From: an uncultured Eubacteriales bacterium
GTDB lineage: Bacteria; Bacillota; Clostridia; Lachnospirales; Lachnospiraceae
Assembly: GCA_900316115.1 (NCBI GenBank)
Contig: ONBN01000003.1
Location: 1 to 64,000 of the forward strand
DNA: 64,000 bases
Direction of reading: 5' to 3'
Of this stretch, positions 54,419 to 62,489 are shown piece after piece; positions within the stretch are counted from its first letter, which is position 1; the number at the start of each line of letters is the position of its first letter. The position numbers were made by a program, and so were the translations under genes. The notes below the pieces were generated by a model that worked only from the letters and a program-made list of their open reading frames with translations, ran no database searches and was not told the origin of the DNA.

Positions 54419-55366
54419 GTGGAGGAGCTGAGAAAGGTTTTTTACAATACAATGGCAGAATTGATGCATGAGAATCCGCAGGTGGTATATCTGGATGCAG
54501 ATCTGGCAGGGGCTATGGGGACTGCAGGGCTGTTCCGGGAGTTTCCACAGCAGGCCTTTGACATGGGGATCATGGAAGCAAATATGATCGGCGTAGCTGC
54601 CGGGATGTCCATAAAAGGCAAAATTCCGTTTGTACACAGCTTTGGCCCCTTTGCTTCCAGAAGATGTGCGGACCAGACATTTTTATCAGGCTGCTATAAC
54701 AAGGCAAATCTGAAGATCATAGGCTCTGATCCGGGTATTACTGCAGAGACCAACGGAGGAACCCATATGCCTTTTGAGGATATAGGGATCTACAGATCTT
54801 TCCCGGGTATGACCATTATGGATATTGATGAGCCATATCTTTTGCAGAAGATTTTAAAGGAAATGGCAAATACTTATGGAGTGATGTACCTGCGTTTTCC
54901 GAGAAAAGGAAAAACTTCTTATTATTCCGGCACAGAAGAGTTCCAGATCGGTAAAGGAAATATTGTGCGAGATGGCACGGACGCTACAGTGATTGCCTGT
55001 GGTATTGAAGTTGGTTATGCACTGGAGGCGGCAGAGCAGCTTGCAAAAGAAAACATTCAGGTACGTGTGGTAGATATGTTTACCATCAAACCGCTGGATC
55101 AGGAGCTTGTGATTCGCTGTGCAAAGGAAACAGGCGCCATTGTGACTGCAGAGAACCATAATATTTACGGCGGACTTGGAAGCGCTGTGGCAGAGGTGCT
55201 TGCGGAGAATTGTCATGCAGCATTTCGGCGGGTAGGAGTTCCGGATACCTTTGGAGAGGTTGGAAATAAAAAGTTCCTGGCTGATAAGTTTGGAATTTCT
55301 GCAGAATACATAGAAAAGGCAGTAAGGAAACTGGTTTTGGAAAAGAAGAAAGGCCAGGGAGTTTGA
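54419..55366 (+). CDS. Transketolase, C-terminal subunit
   Basis: 315 residues; pyrimidine-binding and C-terminal domains of split transketolase. VYLDADLAGAMGT, GIMEANMIGVAAGMSIKGKI (the catalytic Glu region), FVHSFGPFASRRCADQTFLS, and VRVVDMFTIKPLDQELV with ETGAIVTAENHNIYGGLGSAVAEVL. GTG start with AAGGAGGAGG, the last codons of the N-terminal subunit. It forms one enzyme with the preceding gene, yielding erythrose 4-phosphate, sedoheptulose 7-phosphate and related products. Confidence 0.92.
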   Translation: MEELRKVFYNTMAELMHENPQVVYLDADLAGAMGTAGLFREFPQQAFDMGIMEANMIGVAAGMSIKGKIPFVHSFGPFASRRCADQTFLSGCYNKANLKIIGSDPGITAETNGGTHMPFEDIGIYRSFPGMTIMDIDEPYLLQKILKEMANTYGVMYLRFPRKGKTSYYSGTEEFQIGKGNIVRDGTDATVIACGIEVGYALEAAEQLAKENIQVRVVDMFTIKPLDQELVIRCAKETGAIVTAENHNIYGGLGSAVAEVLAENCHAAFRRVGVPDTFGEVGNKKFLADKFGISAEYIEKAVRKLVLEKKKGQGV

Positions 55367-55369
55367 CAC

Positions 55370-56560
55370 ATGAGAAATGCTTTGTATATACAGTCCGGAG
55401 GCCCTACGGCAGTGATCAACTGCTCTGCCTGTGGCGTGATCCGGGAATGTCAGGGACTTCTGGAAAAAGGTGAAAAGCTGTATGCAAGCCTTCACGGGAT
55501 TGACGGCCTGCTTCATGATCATCTGTATGACTGTACAGACATGGATGAAATGCAGCTGCGGCGTCTGCAGAATACACCATCCATGGTTTTTGGCTCCTGC
55601 AGATATACGGTTCGTGAGGATTCAGGAGAAGACTATGACCAGATCCTTGCCACACTGAAAAAATATGAGATCTATTACATTTTTATCAATGGTGGAAATG
55701 GTTCTGTAGCAGCCGGTCACAGGCTGTGTGAGCATTTGAAGAAGGCTGGCTATGAATGCAGTCTGATGGTGATCCCCAAGACTGTGGATAATGACATTGC
55801 CATTGTGGATCATGCACCTGGTTTTCCTTCAGCAGCCCGTCATACAGTGATCACCATATCAGAACTGGTGCATGATATGTATACCTATGATACAGACCTG
55901 ATCATGGCAGTAGAAGTGATGGGCCGTAATACAGGATATCTGGCGGCAGCAGCGGCAGCAGCCGGTAAAACTGGCTGGGGACCGGATCTGATCTACGTGC
56001 CTGAGGTGGTGTTTGATCCGGCGCAGTTTGTAAAGGATGTGGCAGAGGTAATACAGAAAAAAGGTAAATGCTTTGCAGTAGTGGCAGAAGGAGTAAAGAC
56101 AGCAGACGGCAAATACCTTTTTGAGGATACCACCATTAATAAGGCAGATGATCCATCCAAAAATATGGGAGGTATTACCCCATATCTGAACCAGCTTCTG
56201 CGGAAGCATTTTACCTGCAAGATCCGCTGCATTGATCTGGGACTGATGCAAAGATGCGGTGCACATGATGCATCAGAGATTGACAAAAAAGAGGCGCAGA
56301 AGCTTGGCCGTGAGGCTGTGCGGCGTGCCTTTGCCGGGGAAAGTGGGAAGATGGTCACGCTTACCAGGATCAGCAGCCAGCCGTACAGAACCAAGATACA
56401 GACGCTGGATCTGGATCAGGTTGCGGATGTGGAAAGAGTGATGGATCTGGCATACCTGGAAGAAAACCATCATCAGATCAGGGAGTCTTATATGGAGTAC
56501 ATTCTTCCGCTGATCGGTACTCTGCCGGAGTATGTGGAATTAAAAGGAATCAGGGATTAA
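55370..56560 (+). CDS. 6-phosphofructokinase family enzyme of the PPi-like clade
   Basis: 396 residues. Clade features: QSGGPTAVINCSACGV at the start, GSCRY, PKTVDNDI with Lys at the position where ATP-PFKs have Gly, PGFPSAARH, and AVEVMGRNTGYLA. The loop normally GGDGS (ATP type) or GGDDS/GGNDS (PPi type) here reads GGNGS: the first Asp is Asn, as in some PPi-clade enzymes, but the next residue is Gly as in ATP enzymes. Phosphoryl donor is therefore unclear. It probably makes a sugar 1,7- or 1,6-bisphosphate for the aldolase next door. Only 3 bases separate it from transketolase. Confidence 0.85.
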   Translation: MRNALYIQSGGPTAVINCSACGVIRECQGLLEKGEKLYASLHGIDGLLHDHLYDCTDMDEMQLRRLQNTPSMVFGSCRYTVREDSGEDYDQILATLKKYEIYYIFINGGNGSVAAGHRLCEHLKKAGYECSLMVIPKTVDNDIAIVDHAPGFPSAARHTVITISELVHDMYTYDTDLIMAVEVMGRNTGYLAAAAAAAGKTGWGPDLIYVPEVVFDPAQFVKDVAEVIQKKGKCFAVVAEGVKTADGKYLFEDTTINKADDPSKNMGGITPYLNQLLRKHFTCKIRCIDLGLMQRCGAHDASEIDKKEAQKLGREAVRRAFAGESGKMVTLTRISSQPYRTKIQTLDLDQVADVERVMDLAYLEENHHQIRESYMEYILPLIGTLPEYVELKGIRD

Positions 56561-56622
56561 ATCGGATGACGCTATTTCGTCCGCCTGAAACATACATGAC
56601 CAAAAACAAGGAGGAGACAGCA

Positions 56623-57597
56623 ATGTACAATTACCAGGAACTGGGACTTGTGAATACAAAAGAAATGTTTGCAAAAGCATACCGTGAAGGCTATGCAGTC
56701 CCGGCATTAAATTTTGTAACCATTGAACAGCTGAATGGAATGATCGATGCAGTGATCGAGAAGAAATCTCCTGTGATCCTGCTGGTATCACCGAATCTTC
56801 ACCGTCAGCTGGGACATGAGATGACAGCAAGGCTTGCCCAGGTAGCAACAGACAGGATCAGGGAGGCCGGGCTTCATATCCCGGTTGCCCTGCATCTGGA
56901 TCATGGCATGACTTATGAGCAGTGCGTAATGGCCATTGAAGGCGGATTTTCATCCGTTATGATCGACGGCAGCAAGCTTCCCTTTGAGGAAAATATCGCA
57001 CTGACCAAAAAGGTGGTGGAATATGCCCATGCACATAATGTTACCGTAGAGGCAGAGCTTGGCATATTAAAAGGAAAGGAGGAAGAAGGAACAGAAGGTA
57101 CAGATGAAAGTATGTATACAGATCCGGAGATGGCAGTAGACTTTATCCGCCGTTCCGGCTGCGACAGTCTGGCAATCTCCATAGGAACCTGTCATGGACT
57201 TGTGAAAATGGTTCCCAATGAGGATGGAACCCTGCCGGAACTGCGTTATGATATCCTTCAGTATATTTCTGATAAGGAGCCTGGCTTCCCTATCGTACTT
57301 CATGGCTGCTCCAATATTTCCCAGAAATATGTGGACATGATCAATGAGCATGGAGGACATATTGAAAAAACAGTGGGTATCCCGGATGAGCAGGTTCGTA
57401 AGGCATCCAAGCTGGCTGTGTGCAAGGTAAACATTGCAACAGACGGATGGATCTGCGGGCTGGCAAATACCAGACGTATTCTGGATGAAGAACCGGGGGC
57501 TATTGACAGCCGTGCATTTACTCTGAAGATCCGCCCGCTGATGAAAGAACTGTATCTCCATAAGATTGATATTATGGGAAGTGCAGACCGGGCATAA
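56623..57597 (+). CDS. Class II ketose-bisphosphate aldolase
   Basis: 324 residues; zinc-dependent aldolase of the FbaA/GatY family. ALNFVTIEQLNGMIDAVIEK at the start, zinc site VALHLDHGMTYEQC, GFSSVMIDGSKLPFEENI, EAELGILKGKEEE, then the second zinc His in SIGTCHG and IVLHGCSN. Cleaves a ketose bisphosphate to DHAP plus an aldehyde. In this operon it would act on the product of the PFK-like enzyme. ATG at 56623 fixed by AAGGAGGAG 7 bases upstream; an ATG at 56566 has no site. Confidence 0.9.
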   Translation: MYNYQELGLVNTKEMFAKAYREGYAVPALNFVTIEQLNGMIDAVIEKKSPVILLVSPNLHRQLGHEMTARLAQVATDRIREAGLHIPVALHLDHGMTYEQCVMAIEGGFSSVMIDGSKLPFEENIALTKKVVEYAHAHNVTVEAELGILKGKEEEGTEGTDESMYTDPEMAVDFIRRSGCDSLAISIGTCHGLVKMVPNEDGTLPELRYDILQYISDKEPGFPIVLHGCSNISQKYVDMINEHGGHIEKTVGIPDEQVRKASKLAVCKVNIATDGWICGLANTRRILDEEPGAIDSRAFTLKIRPLMKELYLHKIDIMGSADRA

Positions 57598-57618
57598 ATC
57601 TTAGGACAGGTGTGAAAT

Positions 57619-58530
57619 ATGAAGGATATGGATGAAAAGTTATATCTGTGCGTGGAGATCGGAGGCACCAATCTGCGATATGGCGTGGTGACAAAGGATT
57701 ATACACTGAAGCAGTTTGAAAAGATTCCTTCCAAAGGACTGTCAGATGCACAGGACAAGGGAGAATATTTAAAACAGCTGCTGGATCCGGTGATCGAAGG
57801 GCATGGTGGGGTTTCAGGCTTTAAGTGTATTTCCCTGTCTTTAGCTTCCCTGATGAACCGGGACAGGACGATATGCTACAATTCCCCGAATATCCAGGGC
57901 TTTGATAATCTGCCCCTGAAGGAGATCCTGGAAAAGCTGTGGGGACTTCCTGTGATTATGGAACGGGATGTGAACACATCTCTTCTGTATGACCTGTGGA
58001 AGAATCATATCGGTCAGGAGGGGATTGTGATCGGTGTGTACATCGGCACCGGCCTTGGAAACGCCATGAGCATTGACGGAAAAGTATACAAAGGTTATAC
58101 CGGCTCATCCTGTGAGCTGGGACATATTCCTGTAGACGGCCTTGAAAAGATGTGCGGCTGCGGGAAAAAAGGATGTATTGAACTGCGTGCCTGCGGAAAG
58201 GTGCTGGCAGATATTGCCAGGGAGCACTATAAGTGCCAGGTACCGGATATCTTTACAAAATATGGGGATCAGCCGGATGTGCTGGATGTGGTGCGTATGT
58301 GTGCACTTGCCACAGCCACAGAGGTAACGATCCTGGATCCTGTGTGTGTAGTGCTTGGCGGCGGTGTGACACAGATGCCAGGATTCCCTATGGAGTACTT
58401 TATCCGGAATGTAAAAGAAAACCTGCGAACACCGGAGCCAAGGGCTTCCCTTAGGATCGTCCCTGCGTCACCAGATGCAGAAGCAGGGGTGATCGGAGCA
58501 GCTCTCAATGCATACACTGCACTACAGTAA
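57619..58530 (+). CDS. ROK-family sugar kinase, AlsK-like
   Basis: 303 residues. ATP site CVEIGGTNLRYGVV, catalytic Asp in ERDVNTSLLYDLW, YIGTGLGNAMSIDGK, ELGHIPV, and the ROK zinc cluster CGCGKKGCIELRA. The pattern RDVN, then LGTG or IGTG, and DP..V(I/V)LGGGV..MP.FP matches remembered E. coli D-allose kinase (AlsK) closely, closer than to glucokinase. It probably phosphorylates the sugar brought in by the ABC importer that follows. Exact sugar unknown; allose, allulose or another hexose or ketose are possible. Confidence 0.87.
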   Translation: MKDMDEKLYLCVEIGGTNLRYGVVTKDYTLKQFEKIPSKGLSDAQDKGEYLKQLLDPVIEGHGGVSGFKCISLSLASLMNRDRTICYNSPNIQGFDNLPLKEILEKLWGLPVIMERDVNTSLLYDLWKNHIGQEGIVIGVYIGTGLGNAMSIDGKVYKGYTGSSCELGHIPVDGLEKMCGCGKKGCIELRACGKVLADIAREHYKCQVPDIFTKYGDQPDVLDVVRMCALATATEVTILDPVCVVLGGGVTQMPGFPMEYFIRNVKENLRTPEPRASLRIVPASPDAEAGVIGAALNAYTALQ

Positions 58531-58537
58531 CAGTTTT

Positions 58538-58586
58538 TTGTTGAATGTGAATAAATTCAAATACAATTAATTGTAACATTCGACAA
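58538..58586. promoter_or_regulatory. Nested palindromes upstream of the ABC operon
   Basis: TTGTTGAATGT (58538-58548) with ACATTCGACAA (58576-58586), one mismatch; inside lies a perfect 12-base palindrome ACAATTAATTGT (58563-58574) and TGAATAAATTCA (58548-58559). Sits upstream of the -35 box of the binding-protein gene, so a regulator binding site is likely. Confidence 0.5.
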
Positions 58587-58612
58587 AATAACTAAACGAA
58601 CTTAAAAATTCG

Positions 58613-58641
58613 TTGACATTATTAATTAAATGAATTAAGAT
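58613..58641 (+). promoter_or_regulatory. Predicted promoter of the sugar ABC importer
   Basis: Consensus TTGACA (58613-58618), 17-base spacer, TAAGAT (58636-58641), about 60 bases before the start codon. It would boost expression of the binding protein over upstream genes. Confidence 0.5.
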
Positions 58642-58701
58642 ATAAACATCAAAGGCAACGACATACAAGATGCCGTAGCAAAAATAAGGAGGGTATTTTT
58701 T

Positions 58702-59802
58702 ATGAGCAAGAAGGTATTGGCAACAATGTTAGCAGCAACAATGTTAATGGGAGCTACTGCTTCTACAGTATCAGCAGCAGGCTTCACAGCTCCGGAAGGT
58801 GTTGATCCATCCGAGTATCATCTGGCAATCTGCATCCATTCCATGGATAATGAGTATTGGGCACAGGAAGCTAAGGGAGCTCAGCTGGCAGCAGAGTATT
58901 ACGGAGTTGAGGCAGATATCCTTACCTGCGACAGCGATGACAACAAGCAGATCCAGGGAATCAAGGACTATATTGCACAGTATGGCGACAAGGCAATCTT
59001 CGTAGTTGACCCTTCTTCTACAGCAAACACAGTAAATATTGCTGAGACATGTGAAGATGCAGGCGTTTATGTATCTATCCTTGCACACAGGGCTGAGGGT
59101 CTTTATCCGGCAGATTATCCTCACTTTGTAGCATCTCTGATGCTGGATGATATGGCAATCGGTAAAGCTACCGCATCTGCACTGTTCGAGGCTATCGGTG
59201 GTGAAGGCCAGGTTGCAGAGCTTCAGGGACTTCTTGGTGATGACTCCGCTACCAACAGACATGCAGCATTTGAGGAAGCATTAAAAGATTATCCGGACAT
59301 CGAAGTAGTTGACAGCCAGACAGCAAGCTGGAGCCAGTCAGACGCTATGGCACTTGTAGAGAACTGGATCGTTAATTATCCGGATCTGAAAGGTATCTTC
59401 TCCGCAAACGATACAATGGCACTTGGTGCTGTTGAAGCTCTTAAGAACGCTGGAAAGAACGGCGAGATCAAAGTCAGCGGATGTGACGGTATCGAAGCAG
59501 CTCTTAACGCAGTTAAAGACGGTGACCTTGTTATCACAAATGCAAACGATGGATATTGCATCGCTGGTTATGGCGCATCTTACGCAATCCAGGCAGCTCT
59601 TGGCAGCCTTGACGTAGAGGGTATGGATCCTGCAGAACGTCTGATCTTCTGCAAGACTACACTTGTAACAGCTGACAACGCAGATGACATTATCTCCAAA
59701 TTCATCGAGACTCAGGATCCTGGATATGATTATTCAGACCTTAGCTTCTGCATCGACAAATATCAGGAAGATGGTGCAGCAGCAGACGAAGCAGCAGAAT
59801 AA
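58702..59802 (+). CDS. Ribose-type ABC transporter substrate-binding protein
   Basis: 366 residues, periplasmic-binding fold type I (Peripla_BP_4, RbsB/AlsB group). Signal peptide about 1-26 (MSKKVLATMLAATMLMG, cleavage after SAA), then LAICIHSMDNEYWAQEAKG, IFVVDPSSTANTVNIAE, and IFSANDTMALGAVEALKNAG with KVSGCDGIEAAL, hallmarks of sugar-binding proteins. No lipobox Cys, unusual for a Gram-positive ABC importer. Followed by a strong hairpin and then two permeases and an ATPase. The cognate sugar is not evident. Start has AAGGAGGG. Confidence 0.92.
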   Translation: MSKKVLATMLAATMLMGATASTVSAAGFTAPEGVDPSEYHLAICIHSMDNEYWAQEAKGAQLAAEYYGVEADILTCDSDDNKQIQGIKDYIAQYGDKAIFVVDPSSTANTVNIAETCEDAGVYVSILAHRAEGLYPADYPHFVASLMLDDMAIGKATASALFEAIGGEGQVAELQGLLGDDSATNRHAAFEEALKDYPDIEVVDSQTASWSQSDAMALVENWIVNYPDLKGIFSANDTMALGAVEALKNAGKNGEIKVSGCDGIEAALNAVKDGDLVITNANDGYCIAGYGASYAIQAALGSLDVEGMDPAERLIFCKTTLVTADNADDIISKFIETQDPGYDYSDLSFCIDKYQEDGAAADEAAE

Positions 59803-59854
59803 ATAATCAAGCTGCCCGGGAGAGTTCCGGCAGCAAGATAGGATTATGACAAGA

Positions 59855-59883
59855 GAGGCGAAATGCATGCCGCATTTCGCCTC
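59855..59883 (+). terminator. Stable intercistronic hairpin after the sugar-binding protein gene
   Basis: GAGGCGAAATGC with GCATTTCGCCTC, a perfect 12-base stem with a 5-base loop, but no T-run. More likely an mRNA-stabilising stem that keeps binding-protein message high than a full terminator. Confidence 0.65.
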
Positions 59884-59914
59884 ATCTGTTAAAAACTGGA
59901 TGTGAGGATGTTCT

Positions 59915-60940
59915 ATGAATAATAAACGGCGTGACTTAATAAAGAAAATGACAGTTAGTCAGCAGTTCGTTACCCAGGCAGAAGACAATGCAAAAATGGA
60001 TAAGGTCAGAAGATATGCTCCTCTGATCCTGCTGGTTATCATGACTGCGATCGGAGGCATTTCCCAGAAAAACTTTTTCTCCTGGGCGAACATTGTAAAT
60101 ATTATGTTCCAGATGTCTATTCCGCTGGTAATTTCCGTTGGTCTGAGCTTTGTCCTTCTTCTTGGAAGTATTGATCTTTCCATTGAAGGAAATATGGGAT
60201 TTGCCGGATCTTTAGTTGCTTTTCTTGTTGTTAATAATTCAAATTCAAATAATTTCGGTATTTTCGGTGTGCTTATTGCTATCCTGATCGGGCTGGCAGT
60301 CGGTACAGTAGTTGGATTCCTCCATACAAAAGGAAGGATCGCAAGCTTTATTGTTTCTTATGCAGTTGGTTGTATTATGACAGGCGCAGCAGTGTTGATC
60401 TACAGAGGTACACCAATTCAGGTTAAGGATCCTATGTTCATTGCTATTTCTCAGGGAAGGCTTTTCGGGATTCCATACATTACGTTGATTTCATTTGCTG
60501 TGTTTATCATAGGAGCGATCATTATGAACTATACTGCATTCGGTCGTGCAGTATTTGCAATCGGTGACAATGAAGCGGCAGCAGCTTCTACAGGAATTAA
60601 TATTACACGTACCAAGATCAAGGTGTACGCTTTATGTGGATGTACAGCAGCCATCGCAGGTGTACTTCAGTGTATGAGATTAAAACTTGGACAGTCTAAC
60701 CTTGGATTGAACCAGATGTTCCCGGTTGTTACAGCTATCGTACTTGGCGGTGGTTCCGTAAGCGGCGGTAAGGGCGGTTCCCTTCAGACCTTTGTGGGTG
60801 TGCTGATCTATACGGAGCTGGCAAACTGGCTGACCCTGATGGGCGTTGATACAAACCTTAAAAAGGTCATCCAGGGTATTATCATTATTATCGCTGTTAC
60901 GCTTACAGTAGAGCATAACAGAAAGACTGTAGTGAAGTAA
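59915..60940 (+). CDS. Ribose-type ABC transporter permease 1
   Basis: 341 residues, RbsC/BPD_transp_2 family, about 9-10 membrane helices after a 30-residue charged N-terminal extension. Landmarks: SVGLSFVLLLGSIDLSIEGNMGF, RAVFAIGDNEAAAASTGINI and VTAIVLGGGSVSGGKGGS. ATG after GTGAGGATG; the gene is separated from the next by 14 bases. Distinct in sequence from permease 2, so the channel should be a heterodimer, as in LsrCD or RhaPQ systems, not an RbsC homodimer. Confidence 0.92.
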   Translation: MNNKRRDLIKKMTVSQQFVTQAEDNAKMDKVRRYAPLILLVIMTAIGGISQKNFFSWANIVNIMFQMSIPLVISVGLSFVLLLGSIDLSIEGNMGFAGSLVAFLVVNNSNSNNFGIFGVLIAILIGLAVGTVVGFLHTKGRIASFIVSYAVGCIMTGAAVLIYRGTPIQVKDPMFIAISQGRLFGIPYITLISFAVFIIGAIIMNYTAFGRAVFAIGDNEAAAASTGINITRTKIKVYALCGCTAAIAGVLQCMRLKLGQSNLGLNQMFPVVTAIVLGGGSVSGGKGGSLQTFVGVLIYTELANWLTLMGVDTNLKKVIQGIIIIIAVTLTVEHNRKTVVK

Positions 60941-60954
60941 ACGGAGGGATACAT

Positions 60955-62475
60955 ATGGGTGAAGTTTTATTTGAAACAAAAGGCGTTGGCAAAACATATG
61001 GATCCAATACTGTTTTGCATGATATTGATATGAAGATCCACAGCGGCGAGGTGATCGGCCTGATCGGTGAGAACGGAGCCGGTAAATCTACTTTGATGAA
61101 GCTGATCAGTGGTGTTGAGACTCCTTCCATGGGAGAGATGTTTTACATGGGTAAGCCTTATGTGGCAACATCCATTATCAATGCGAATAAGCAGGGCATC
61201 GGAATGGTATTCCAGGAGCAGTCCCTGGTAGCAAATCTTACAGTTGCCCAGAACATTTACCTTGGCCGTGAGAAAAAGTACTCCAAAGCAGGACTTGTAA
61301 ATTGGGCAGAAATGAACAAGGATGCAAAGAAAGCACTGGAGCGTGTAGACATTAAACTGGAACCTGGTAAAAAGGTCCGTGATATTGATATGGCAACCAG
61401 AGAGATGGTTGAGATCGCCAAGGTGCTGGATGTTGTAACAGAAGCAGCAGAGGGACATGCGATCATCCTTCTTGATGAGCCTACCACCGTGCTTTCAGAT
61501 GATGAGATCCAGGAGATGTATGTACAGATCCGGAAGATGAAGGCAGCAGGAAATGGTATTGTATTTATTTCCCATCATCTGGATGAGATCCTTGCGATCA
61601 CAGATACGATCTACGTATTTAAGGATGGTGAGGAAACAGCTGTTTTTCCTACTGCAGAAGCGAATATTGATGTTCTGTATGAGAAGATGGTAGGAAGAGC
61701 GACTACAGGAGAGTTTTATGTGGAGGCACAGCAGAGCGTGCCATCAGATAAAGTGGTTCTTGAGGTAGATGATTTAAGTCTTTTTGGTGTATTTAACCAC
61801 ATTTCCTTTAAGCTTCATGAGGGAGAAGTGCTTGGACTTGCAGGTCTGGACGGATCCGGTGCAGAGGATGTATGCAACTGTCTGGTGGGACAGGTAGCAC
61901 CTACAGAAGGACGTATCCTGATAGAGGGAAAAGAAGTCAGATTCGGCAACTCCTATCAGGCAAGGAAAGCAGGGATCCTTTCAGTACCTAAGGATCGAAG
62001 AGATGAAGGAATGGTCAGCATTCTTTCCATTGAAGACAATATTACCATATCCAGCTGGGAGCATATGAAGAGCAAAGGCCTTCTGTCCGGAAAGAAGATC
62101 CGTCAGACAGCACTGAAATGGATCAAGGAAGCAGGTATTAAATGTACCGGACCTAAGGAACGTATTTCACAGCTTTCCGGTGGTAATGCACAGAAAGTTA
62201 TTTTTGCAAGAGCTCTTGAGAGCGGCTGCAAGGTACTGATCCTGAACCATCCTACCAGAGGTGTGGATGTAGGTGCAAAGCAGGAGATTTACCGTCTGGT
62301 ACGTGAAATGACAGCAGCAGGTCATGCAATTATTGTAATTGGTGATACTCTGGATGAATGTCTTGGTTTGTCCAGTAATGTTATTGTTTTCAGAGACGGT
62401 CTGATCAGCGGATCCTTTGACTGCCCTGTTGATTTCAAACCTTCCCAGCAGGAAGTTGTACATTTTATGATGTAG
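60955..62475 (+). CDS. Ribose-type ABC transporter double ATPase
   Basis: 506 residues, two fused nucleotide-binding domains (RbsA type). Domain 1: Walker A GENGAGKST, Walker B ILLDEPTTV; its signature position reads IDMATREMVEIAK, poorer than LSGGQ. Domain 2: degenerate P-loop region GLAGLDGSGAED, signature QLSGGNAQKV, and Walker B LILNHPTRGVDVG, where the usual DEP is NHP, so both the Walker Asp and catalytic Glu are replaced. Only one site should hydrolyse. Sits between the two permease genes, 14 bases from each. Confidence 0.93.
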   Translation: MGEVLFETKGVGKTYGSNTVLHDIDMKIHSGEVIGLIGENGAGKSTLMKLISGVETPSMGEMFYMGKPYVATSIINANKQGIGMVFQEQSLVANLTVAQNIYLGREKKYSKAGLVNWAEMNKDAKKALERVDIKLEPGKKVRDIDMATREMVEIAKVLDVVTEAAEGHAIILLDEPTTVLSDDEIQEMYVQIRKMKAAGNGIVFISHHLDEILAITDTIYVFKDGEETAVFPTAEANIDVLYEKMVGRATTGEFYVEAQQSVPSDKVVLEVDDLSLFGVFNHISFKLHEGEVLGLAGLDGSGAEDVCNCLVGQVAPTEGRILIEGKEVRFGNSYQARKAGILSVPKDRRDEGMVSILSIEDNITISSWEHMKSKGLLSGKKIRQTALKWIKEAGIKCTGPKERISQLSGGNAQKVIFARALESGCKVLILNHPTRGVDVGAKQEIYRLVREMTAAGHAIIVIGDTLDECLGLSSNVIVFRDGLISGSFDCPVDFKPSQQEVVHFMM

Positions 62476-62489
62476 GAGGGCAGAAGAGA

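Noticed and set aside
53571..58530. Apiose catabolic locus (split transketolase as in apulose-phosphate cleavage)
   Set aside because: No apiose isomerase or FGGY-type apulose kinase; instead a ROK kinase, PFK-like enzyme and class II aldolase, which fit a bisphosphate route.
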